A stretch of DNA of 7,718 bases from Pseudomonadota bacterium (lineage in GTDB: Bacteria > Pseudomonadota > Alphaproteobacteria > Azospirillales > Azospirillaceae): the NCBI GenBank assembly GCA_023416195.1, contig JAEZID010000588.1:1-7718 (forward strand). The letters run 5' to 3'. The position numbers and the translations under genes were made by a program. The notes under the pieces were generated by a model. The model worked only from the letters and a program-made list of their open reading frames with translations, did no database searches and was not told the origin of the DNA. Shown one piece after another: positions 1 to 5,552 of the stretch; the stretch's first letter is position 1, and each line of letters begins with the position of its first letter.

Positions 1-786
1 CTCGCCGGCGCGCATCAGGCCGGTGTCGACGAAGATGCAGGTCAGCTGGTCGCCGATGGCCTCGTGGATCAGCACGGCGGCGACCGAGGAGTCCACGCCG
101 CCCGACAGGCCGCAGATCACCTTGCCCCCACCGACCTGGGCGCGGATCTTCTCGATGGCTTGGCTCTTGAAGGCGGCCATGGTCCAGTCGCCTTTCAGGC
201 CGGCGACGCGGTGGACGAAGTTCGCCAGCAGCCGCGCGCCGTGCGGGGTGTGCACGACCTCCGGGTGGAACTGCACGCCGTAGAACTGGCGGGCGTCGTC
301 GGCGATGGCGGCGAACGGCGCACCCTCGCTGATCCCGACCGGGCGGAAGCCCTCGGGCAGTGCGGTGACGCGGTCGCCATGGCTCATCCACACCTGCTCG
401 CGGTCGCCGACGTCCCAGACGCCGTCGAACAGGGCGCAGGGCTCCTTGATCTCCAGGAAGGCGCGGCCAAACTCGCGGTGGTCGGAGCCGGTGACGGCGC
501 CGCCCAGCTGGTGGCACATGGTCTGCTGGCCGTAGCAGATGCCCAGCACCGGCACGCCCAGTTCCCACACGATAGGCGGAGGCTGTGGTGCGCCCGCCTC
601 GGCCGCCGAAGCGGGACCGCCGGACAGGATGATCGCTTTGGGAGCGAAGGCTTTCACGCGCTCATCATCCAAAGAGAACGGATGAATTTCACAGTAGACA
701 CGGCTCTCGCGCAGCCGGCGGGCGATCAATTGCGTAAACTGCGACCCGAAATCGAGGATGAGAACGCGATTGCCTTCAGCGATCAT
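1..786 (-). CDS. guaA: GMP synthase (glutamine-hydrolysing), N-terminal 262 codons; 3' end outside window
   Basis: Converts XMP, glutamine and ATP to GMP, the last step of de novo guanine nucleotide synthesis, in the cytoplasm. The visible part contains the whole class I glutamine amidotransferase domain: an LDFGSQFTQLIARR start, the nucleophile elbow GICYGQQ with catalytic Cys84, and the rest of the triad in FHPE (His174, Glu176). It then enters the ATP-pyrophosphatase domain, with the P-loop SGGVDSS at residues 228-234. The family is usually 510-525 residues, so about half is present. The ATG at 786 is chosen because no in-frame start precedes it and family alignment begins within a few residues. 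No strong ribosome binding site is seen. It lies 68 bases downstream of the serine hydrolase on the same strand. That gap has no convincing terminator and only a weak promoter-like pair (TGGAAC, 17 bases, AATAAT on the minus strand), so read-through from the accessory unit is possible. Family assignment is essentially certain. Confidence 0.97.
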   Translation of the reverse strand, partial: MIAEGNRVLILDFGSQFTQLIARRLRESRVYCEIHPFSLDDERVKAFAPKAIILSGGPASAAEAGAPQPPPIVWELGVPVLGICYGQQTMCHQLGGAVTGSDHREFGRAFLEIKEPCALFDGVWDVGDREQVWMSHGDRVTALPEGFRPVGISEGAPFAAIADDARQFYGVQFHPEVVHTPHGARLLANFVHRVAGLKGDWTMAAFKSQAIEKIRAQVGGGKVICGLSGGVDSSVAAVLIHEAIGDQLTCIFVDTGLMRAGE

Positions 787-854
787 GACATGCTTCGGTT
801 TGGTTGAATGGTGATTATTCCCGAATATGGAATGGTGTTCCAGAACAAAATTCC

Positions 855-2105
855 CTAAGGGTGTAGTGGATCGTAGAAGATCGCCCCGTAAGATGAGTGC
901 GCGTCGGCGGTGCCTCCGTAGATCGCGGTCACGAGGCTGTCGGGAAACGGCCCCCAGAGACCCGCGACGCCGGTGTTCGTCAACACAACGAGCGTAAGGC
1001 GTGCGACTGGGTCAACCCAGAAATGCCCGCCATAGACGCCGCCCCACAGCCAAGTTCCATTTCCGTGCGGGCTGCCGGCACGCTTCCGGTCGGTGAGGAC
1101 GAGGGGACCCAACCCGAACCCCCAGCCCGGACCGCGGCTCGGCACCTCGACCGCTCCGATGGCGTTGGCGACCATCCGTGACGCCGTTTCGGGGCGCAGT
1201 ATGCCGCCGCCGCCGGTCCGGATCGCTTCGAGAAAGTGCAGGTACTCGTCCGCCGTGCCGACCATGCCCGCCCCGCCGCAGGGATAGGCCCCGGGGTCGA
1301 AGATCCGGCTGGGCGAAAGGCGGACGGAACCGGTGTCGAGCTGCATCCGGCTGCCGTCCGCGATCCGCTGCGGGCCGGGGGTTCCATCCATATAGGCGGT
1401 CGCCAGCCGCTCCCGGTCGGTGGCGAAAAAGGCGGTGTCCGACAGGCCCAGCGGCCGGGTCACGCGGCGGGCGACGGCATCGGGCAGCGGGCTGTCCGAT
1501 GCCGCTTCGATCGCCGCGCCGAGCACATCGGTCGCCAGCGAGTACTGCCATGCGGTCCCCGGCCGGAAGAACAGGGGTACGCCAGCGAGGCGCCGGAGGT
1601 TTTCAGCCAAACCGAAGCCGACGGTGTCCAGGCCGTCGGACACGCCCGCAGGAGCGTAGCGGTCTTGCTCTCCTTGTTCGAACCCATAAGACAGGCCGGC
1701 GGTGTGCGTCAGGAGGTGCGCGATCGTGATGATCGGCCGTGAACCGTCGGGCAGGGTGGGGCGGAAGTCTGGCAGCCACCGGGTGACCGGGGCATCCAGC
1801 GTCATGATCCCGTCGTCGCACAGCGACAGTGCCGTGGCCGACACGATCATCTTGGTCATTGAGGCCAAGCGGAACACGGTGTCGGAGCGCATGGGAACGC
1901 CCCGCTCCCGGTCCGCCCACCCGGCAGCCCGCCGGTATATCAAGCGCCCGTCGCGCGCCAGCACGACCGTCGCGCCCATGACGACGGGATGGCCGACGGC
2001 GGCTTCGATCGCATGGTCGAGCCGGCGGTGGAGAGCGTCGCCGTCCCACGGACACGCGCGGTTGTTGGAGGCGCTGGCAGACGGCACGGGCAAATCCTCG
2101 CTCAC
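855..2105 (-). CDS. Serine hydrolase, class C beta-lactamase / family VIII esterase fold
   Basis: A 416-residue serine hydrolase of the beta-lactamase/penicillin-binding-protein fold. The nucleophile motif SMTK is at Ser82-Lys85, inside the typical context FRLASMTK. The second motif is YSL at Tyr188, where true class C beta-lactamases have YxN. The third region reads WLWGGVYGGHFWVDP (about residues 353-367), a W-GG form typical of family VIII esterases and related amidases rather than KTG. It is therefore more likely an esterase, amidase or peptidase than an antibiotic-degrading lactamase. No signal peptide is visible, so it is probably cytoplasmic. The frame stays open upstream to 2321, but that extension overlaps the 69-residue membrane-protein gene and is proline/arginine-rich out-of-frame coding. 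The GTG at 2105 overlaps the upstream stop as GTGA, with a GGGG-rich stretch about 10 bases before, indicating translational coupling. In this unit it may process, activate or inactivate the pathway product; the substrate is unknown. Confidence 0.88.
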   Translation of the reverse strand: MSEDLPVPSASASNNRACPWDGDALHRRLDHAIEAAVGHPVVMGATVVLARDGRLIYRRAAGWADRERGVPMRSDTVFRLASMTKMIVSATALSLCDDGIMTLDAPVTRWLPDFRPTLPDGSRPIITIAHLLTHTAGLSYGFEQGEQDRYAPAGVSDGLDTVGFGLAENLRRLAGVPLFFRPGTAWQYSLATDVLGAAIEAASDSPLPDAVARRVTRPLGLSDTAFFATDRERLATAYMDGTPGPQRIADGSRMQLDTGSVRLSPSRIFDPGAYPCGGAGMVGTADEYLHFLEAIRTGGGGILRPETASRMVANAIGAVEVPSRGPGWGFGLGPLVLTDRKRAGSPHGNGTWLWGGVYGGHFWVDPVARLTLVVLTNTGVAGLWGPFPDSLVTAIYGGTADAHSSYGAIFYDPLHP

Positions 2106-2311
2106 GGGATGCAGCCACCCCGGAAAATCACCTGGTCCACCACCTGATAGAAGAAGCGGTTGACCGGGTCGTGGATAAGGACGAAGGCTTCGGCGCACAG
2201 CAGCAGGGCGATCGTGGTCACGACCCACACCCGCCCGAGCAGCAGCTTCTGTAGGACCAGGAGGTTGGCGGCGAGCGCGAGAAGGAACAAACCGCTGGCA
2301 GCGAACTCCAT
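2102..2311 (-). CDS. Small two-helix membrane protein, unrecognised family
   Basis: A 69-residue protein with two predicted hydrophobic helices, about residues 5-23 (leucine/alanine-rich) and 28-47. A short polar tail follows (HDPVNRFFYQVVDQVIFRGG). The ATG at 2311 is preceded by a good ribosome binding site, GAAAGGTGA, with suitable spacing, which is the main evidence that it is a real gene. Its stop codon overlaps the GTG start of the serine hydrolase by four bases. It sits between a transporter gene and a hydrolase gene on the same strand, which suggests a membrane subunit, a transporter accessory protein or a membrane anchor for a partner. I do not recognise the family and assign no function. 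Confidence 0.7.
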   Translation of the reverse strand: MEFAASGLFLLALAANLLVLQKLLLGRVWVVTTIALLLCAEAFVLIHDPVNRFFYQVVDQVIFRGGCIP

Positions 2312-2324
2312 GCCGCGTCACCTT

Positions 2325-2358
2325 TCTTCAGGCCGTGCCGCTCTTCAGGCCGTGCCGC
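2325..2358. repeat. Perfect 17-bp tandem duplication in the leader of the small membrane protein gene
   Basis: TCTTCAGGCCGTGCCGC occurs twice head to tail at 2325-2341 and 2342-2358 with no mismatch. It lies just upstream of the ribosome binding site of the 69-residue membrane protein gene. The 17-bp unit is not a multiple of three and the stretch is noncoding, so it changes leader length rather than a protein. It looks like a recent slippage or recombination duplication. Confidence 0.9.
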
Positions 2359-2385
2359 CCCTCCCGCAGGTGGCGTAGGGGCGGC
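2354..2385 (-). other. 9-bp perfect stem-loop between transporter and small membrane protein genes
   Basis: GCCGCCCCT at 2354-2362 pairs perfectly with AGGGGCGGC at 2377-2385 around a 14-base loop. It lies 19 bases past the transporter stop codon. No T tract follows on the minus strand, so it is not a canonical intrinsic terminator. It could attenuate transcription, protect the upstream message end or hinder processing between the two cistrons. Its left arm overlaps the end of the 17-bp tandem duplication. Confidence 0.5.
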
Positions 2386-2404
2386 GGGCCGTTGCCGGAG
2401 GGAC

Positions 2405-3616
2405 TCAGGGCAGGGCGGGCCGGGCGGAGCGGCTGGGCAGGAGGCCGATTGACAGCATGCCCGCAAGTCCGGTCAGCGTTATCAGCGCCATCACCGTCGT
2501 GCCGTAGGACTGCGTCATATCGTACGAGATGGCCCCACCTTGTACGGTCAGAAAGGCGCCGATCTGGTGCACGAAGAAGATGCCGCCGAATGCGCGGCCC
2601 TTGATCTGCGGCCCATAGAAATCCAAACAGAACGCCGAGGTCAGGATGACCGCACCCAAGTAGCTGATGCCAAACAATGCGGCGAAGATGTACGTCATGA
2701 CGGTCGAGTCGCTGCTGAGCAGCATCGCCATCGACAGCGCGCGGATCAAGTAGAAGGTGCCGAGCAGCATGTTCTTGGACAGGCGCGTGGCGAGCACTCC
2801 GGCCAGCAGGCCGCTGATCAGTTCCAGGATGCCCAGCAGGCTGAGGCTGGCGCCCATGGCGACGCGCGGAACGTCGTGGCCCTGCCAGTACGGCACGAGG
2901 TGGACGTCGATGAAGCCCATGGTCGCGCCGCACGACATGAAGCTGAGCGCCAGGATGTAGTACCGGAGATCCGACAGCACGCCCTTCCAGGTGCCCGGCG
3001 CCGTCGAATCGGCGCTCGGCGACGCCGGCACCGGCGTGCGGGACACCGCCCAGAGCACGGCCGAGATCGGGACCAGGAAGGCGAGGCCAACGTACAGGAA
3101 CACGGACTGCCAGGACATCTGCGGCGCCAGCCAGACCCAGAACGGCGACAGCACGATGAAGCCGATCGCGGTGCCGTTGGTGATGATGGCGTAGGCCAAT
3201 CCCTTCTGGTTGGACGCGAACAGCCGGTCTACCAGCACGCCCATGGGAACGAACGTCATGGCCGTCAGCGCGAAGGCCGCGAACAGACCGTAGCCGACGA
3301 TGAAGACCCAGAGATTCGTGGAGAACAGCGAAATGCCCGTGAAGGTCAGGCCCGCAACCACGCTGCCGGTCAGCACCGTGCGCAATGGGCCCAGACGGTC
3401 GCTCATGGCGCCGACGATGGGTGACATGACGCCGATCATCAGCATGAACACCGAGCCGGAGATGGCGAACTCGCTGCGCGCCACGTCGAAGGACGACACG
3501 ATGTCGGTGAAGTAGATCTGGTAGACGCCCTTCAGGCTGCTCGACAGGAACATCACCAGGAATCCGATTCCCACGAGCCCGATGATCCGCTGTCGGGTTA
3601 TTTCGTTGTTGCTCAT
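2405..3616 (-). CDS. Major facilitator superfamily transporter
   Basis: A 403-residue integral membrane protein with the hydrophobicity pattern of a 12-helix MFS carrier. A polar central loop at about residues 190-220 separates the two six-helix halves. The family signature A between helices 2 and 3 is visible as GAMSDRLGPLRT at residues 69-80. MFS proteins of this kind move small organic solutes using ion gradients. The substrate cannot be read from sequence; overall it resembles the monocarboxylate/oxalate-formate type of carrier, but this is an impression. The ATG at 3616 is preferred over the adjacent in-frame GTG at 3619, because GGGAG lies 7 bases before the ATG and only 4 before the GTG. 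It follows the alcohol dehydrogenase by 60 bases and precedes the small membrane protein. It could export the product of the cluster or import its precursor. Confidence 0.92.
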   Translation of the reverse strand: MSNNEITRQRIIGLVGIGFLVMFLSSSLKGVYQIYFTDIVSSFDVARSEFAISGSVFMLMIGVMSPIVGAMSDRLGPLRTVLTGSVVAGLTFTGISLFSTNLWVFIVGYGLFAAFALTAMTFVPMGVLVDRLFASNQKGLAYAIITNGTAIGFIVLSPFWVWLAPQMSWQSVFLYVGLAFLVPISAVLWAVSRTPVPASPSADSTAPGTWKGVLSDLRYYILALSFMSCGATMGFIDVHLVPYWQGHDVPRVAMGASLSLLGILELISGLLAGVLATRLSKNMLLGTFYLIRALSMAMLLSSDSTVMTYIFAALFGISYLGAVILTSAFCLDFYGPQIKGRAFGGIFFVHQIGAFLTVQGGAISYDMTQSYGTTVMALITLTGLAGMLSIGLLPSRSARPALP

Positions 3617-3647
3617 CACTCTGCTCCCAAAGGAAACGCTGTCGGAA

Positions 3648-3667
3648 GGCGCGGCCCGGCCCGCGCC
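3648..3667 (-). other. GC-only 7-bp stem-loop between alcohol dehydrogenase and transporter genes
   Basis: GGCGCGG at 3648-3654 pairs with CCGCGCC at 3661-3667 around a six-base loop. This is in the 60-base gap after the dehydrogenase stop. No T tract follows on the minus strand, so it is unlikely to stop transcription completely. It may tune the ratio of the two cistrons. Confidence 0.4.
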
Positions 3668-3676
3668 GGCGCCGTC

Positions 3677-4843
3677 TCACAGATCGCCGTGGACGGCCAT
3701 GCGGAAGATCCGGGTGTATTCCTGAGCCGTGAAGCGGATCGGATTGACCTGCGAGCAGCCGTCCTCCACGGCCATCCGCCCCACCAGTTCCGCGTCGGCA
3801 TCGTCGATGCCGATGTCCTTCAGGCGGTGTGGGATGCGGACCGTCTCCCGCAGTTTCAGCAGCCAGTCCATGAATCCGGAGAAGGTCGCGGGCCGCAGGT
3901 CGATGTAGCGCGCGGCCGCAGCGATGTGGTCGGCGACGGCCGGCTCGTTGGCCTTGAGCACGTAGGGCATGAGGATCGCGTTCAGCAACCCGTGATGCGA
4001 ATCGTAGAGGGCGCCCAGGGGCTGCGCCATGGCGTGCACGCCGCCCAGGCCGCGCTGGAAGGCGGCCGCCCCCAGGGCCGAGGCGACCAGCATCTGCTGG
4101 CGCGCTTCCAGGTCGTGGCCATTGGCCACGGCGCGCGGCAGGTACGTGCCGATCATCCGCATACCCTCCAGCGCGATGCCGTTGGCCATGGGGTGATAAC
4201 CCGGGGTGCAGTAGGCCTCCAGATTGTGCGCCAGCGCGTCCATGCCGGTGGCCGCGGTGAGCGGCGGCGGCATGCTCACCGTCAGTTCGGCGTCGAGGAT
4301 CGCGACGCGCGGCAGCATGCGCAGGTGCAGGATCGTGCGCTTGACCCGCGCCTCCTCGTCCGTGATCACCGACGCGCGCCCGACCTCCGAGCCGGTCCCC
4401 GCGGTGGTCGGCACCGCGACGACGGGAGCAATTCCGTCGACATTGACGCGCCGGTGGTTGTCGCCAACATCCTCGAAATCCCAGAGCGGGCGTCTCTGCC
4501 CGACCATCAGCGCGACCGCCTTGGCGGCGTCGAGCGCGGACCCGCCGCCGAAGGCGATGACCCCGTCGTGCCCGCCGGCCCGGAAGGCGGTGACGCCGTC
4601 CTCGACGTTGCGCCCGGTGGGATTGCATTTGATGCGGTGGAAGAGGGCGCAGCCCAGGCCGGCCTCCCGACACGACCGCAGTGCGGTGGCGATCATGGGG
4701 CGGGCGGCCAGCTCCGGGTCGGTGATCAGAAGCGGATTCTTTATGCCCGCCGATTTGCACCAGGCGGGCATTTCGCGGACGCGTCCCAGGCCAACCTTGA
4801 CGGCGGTCGGGTAATTCCAGTCGGCGATCGGCAAAGTCACCAT
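3677..4843 (-). CDS. Iron-containing (group III) alcohol dehydrogenase
   Basis: A 388-residue NAD(P)-dependent oxidoreductase interconverting an alcohol and an aldehyde or ketone, close to the usual 380-390 residues for the family. The N-terminal dinucleotide-binding domain carries GGGSALDAAKA at about 99-109 and PTTAGTGSEV at about 145-154. The metal ligands are complete: Asp202 and His206 in GMDALAH, His270 in GGVHAMAQPLG, and His284 in DSHHG. The spacing (4, 64, 14) matches that of FucO-like enzymes. The ATG at 4843 is the natural start, since the family begins near the YPTAVKVGLG strand, but no strong ribosome binding site is seen (GAGG lies about 13 bases away). It is the first gene of the leftward unit and probably read from the promoter linked to the 4994-5009 operator. 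Substrate unknown; the context suggests a biosynthetic or modification step rather than bulk fermentation. Confidence 0.93.
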   Translation of the reverse strand: MVTLPIADWNYPTAVKVGLGRVREMPAWCKSAGIKNPLLITDPELAARPMIATALRSCREAGLGCALFHRIKCNPTGRNVEDGVTAFRAGGHDGVIAFGGGSALDAAKAVALMVGQRRPLWDFEDVGDNHRRVNVDGIAPVVAVPTTAGTGSEVGRASVITDEEARVKRTILHLRMLPRVAILDAELTVSMPPPLTAATGMDALAHNLEAYCTPGYHPMANGIALEGMRMIGTYLPRAVANGHDLEARQQMLVASALGAAAFQRGLGGVHAMAQPLGALYDSHHGLLNAILMPYVLKANEPAVADHIAAAARYIDLRPATFSGFMDWLLKLRETVRIPHRLKDIGIDDADAELVGRMAVEDGCSQVNPIRFTAQEYTRIFRMAVHGDL

Positions 4844-4993
4844 GATGTTCTGACTGCCTCGTTCAAGTGTGCCGGCCCAATGGCCCGGTTCCCCTCCCGC
4901 CGGTGTGATGAACTCCGATGGGGGTGGCTCCTGCGTCAGTGGGGCAAGGGCTTTCGGCTCACGAAAATGAAGTGTTTCACGGCAAATGAATAA

Positions 4994-5009
4994 CTGTCAA
5001 ATCTGACAG
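4994..5009 (-). promoter_or_regulatory. Lux-box-like palindromic operator, left copy
   Basis: Read on the minus strand the site is CTGTCAGATTTGACAG, an inverted repeat with six-base arms and a four-base centre. It matches every fixed position of the LasR/RhlR-type consensus CTNNCAGNTNTGNNAG as I remember it. Two bases before it and four after it (TTAT) are shared with the right copy, giving 20 identical bases of 22 in outward orientation. It lies 151 bases upstream of the dehydrogenase start and contains a TTGACA -35-like hexamer. No clear -10 is visible on this side. A LuxR-family regulator is the best guess; a GntR-type dimer is an alternative. Confidence 0.65.
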
Positions 5010-5152
5010 GACGGAAATCATTTGGCCTGCTGCGATTCGCCGCAAGCGCTTTGCCAGTCGATGGCGTCAAATAAATTAGTTTTATAGCTAAGATATCGGG
5101 GGCGGCTGATTGGTGCGAGCCACCTCGATACGACCGTTGTTGCTTCCCGTCT

Positions 5153-5197
5153 TAATTGCATACAATCATATTAACAACGTGCATACATAAGCAATTA
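5153..5197. repeat. Short direct and inverted repeats between the two operators
   Basis: TGCATACA occurs at 5157-5164 and 5180-5187, starts 23 bases apart. TAATTGC at 5153-5159 is the reverse complement of GCAATTA at 5191-5197. The block is AT-rich and immediately precedes the right operator. It could hold a second protein-binding site or simply be AT-rich promoter DNA. Confidence 0.35.
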
Positions 5198-5204
5198 TTT
5201 CATC

Positions 5205-5220
5205 CTGTCATTTTTGACAG
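5205..5220 (+). promoter_or_regulatory. Lux-box-like palindromic operator, right copy
   Basis: CTGTCATTTTTGACAG has arms identical to the left copy and faces the rightward genes, followed by the same TTAT extension. It meets all but one fixed position of the LasR/RhlR-type consensus (T instead of G at position 7). The two site centres are 211 bases apart, close to twenty helical turns, so the dimers could lie on the same DNA face. No regulator gene is visible in the window. Confidence 0.65.
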
Positions 5221-5247
5221 TTATATCCACCTCAAAAAAAATATACA
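5214..5247 (+). promoter_or_regulatory. Candidate activator-dependent promoter of the rightward unit
   Basis: A perfect -35-like TTGACA at 5214-5219 overlaps the right arm of the operator. The best -10-like hexamer is TATACA at 5242-5247, 22 bases away, too far for a normal sigma-70 promoter. If transcription starts at 5254-5255 the operator would be centred near -42, the classical class II position of LuxR-type activators, which would explain the poor spacing. An alternative -10 (AAAAAT, 17-base spacing) would instead imply repression by a bound regulator. The start site is inferred. Confidence 0.45.
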
Positions 5248-5286
5248 CCAGTTGCCTAAGAAATTTGCCCGAACAGGCATCCTGGC

Positions 5287-5325
5287 GTGACGGTTTCACC
5301 ATGGAGGTGGAGCGGAATCCGTCAC
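5287..5325 (+). other. Two-tier stem-loop in the rightward leader
   Basis: GTGACGG at 5287-5293 pairs with CCGTCAC at 5319-5325. Inside it, TTCACC at 5295-5300 can pair with GGTGGA at 5306-5311 (one G-U pair), leaving a five-base ATGGA loop. The structure lies about 30 bases after the inferred transcript start. It is not followed by a T tract. It may be a regulatory or stabilising leader element; I match it to no known riboswitch. Confidence 0.4.
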
Positions 5326-5431
5326 CTTCACTTTAAATAACCAGAGATGGCGAAGTGGCTGCTTCTCTTTCAAAGAGTTGTGGTGAGAAGGATGGTTGCG
5401 CTATTTGCGGCGCGGCGCCCGATATTTTGGC

Positions 5432-5458
5432 GATGCGTGCGCAAGAGACGCACGCATC
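5432..5458 (+). other. Perfect 10-bp hairpin in the rightward leader
   Basis: GATGCGTGCG at 5432-5441 and CGCACGCATC at 5449-5458 are exact reverse complements around a seven-base loop. The hairpin ends 94 bases before the cupin start. An A-rich, not T-rich, sequence follows, so it is not a standard intrinsic terminator. It may control leader folding or stability, or be bound by a protein as DNA. Confidence 0.5.
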
Positions 5459-5552
5459 ATCACTGAAGAAACCGGCAGCGCCGTCGTCTCGAAGAAATCG
5501 CCGAAGACACGGGCCGCGCGAGATCAAGTCAACGGTATTCGGGAAGAACTGC

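Larger units (their letters stand above)
4844..5552. other. Divergent intergenic control region
   Basis: This 709-base stretch separates the leftward and rightward units. No convincing full gene is seen in it. Roughly 5060-5350 is markedly more AT-rich than the flanking genes, as expected for promoters. It contains two outward-facing palindromic operators, a promoter-like sequence next to the right one, short repeats between them, and a leader of about 300 nt with two stem-loops before the cupin gene. Each item is listed separately. Confidence 0.8.

Noticed and set aside
64..807. 247-codon plus-strand open frame at the left edge
   Set aside because: Antisense to guaA, whose amidotransferase triad and P-loop are clear on the minus strand.
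853..861. CCCTAAGGG palindrome at the hydrolase stop as a terminator
   Set aside because: Only three pairs around a three-base loop; too weak to terminate despite the T-rich stretch after it on the minus strand.
2106..2321. 72-codon N-terminal extension of the serine hydrolase
   Set aside because: It overlaps the 69-residue membrane-protein gene, has arginine/proline-rich composition and no beta-lactamase-fold similarity. The GTG at 2105 overlaps the preceding stop in a coupling arrangement.
2328..4760. 810-codon minus-strand open frame spanning the transporter and dehydrogenase
   Set aside because: It reads the two real genes in another frame. The product is arginine/histidine/glycine-rich with no family motif, while the in-frame genes carry full MFS and Fe-ADH signatures.
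3689..4993. 434-codon plus-strand open frame opposite the dehydrogenase
   Set aside because: Antisense shadow rich in Arg/His/Gly with no domain pattern; the minus strand encodes a complete Fe-ADH.
5355..5552. 66-codon N-terminal extension of the cupin from a GTG
   Set aside because: No good ribosome binding site, low-complexity basic content, and it runs through the 10-bp hairpin. The ATG at 5553 has GGGAAG at proper spacing and gives a normal single-domain cupin length. The cysteine cluster (CxxC at 5397-5408) is noted but not convincing.
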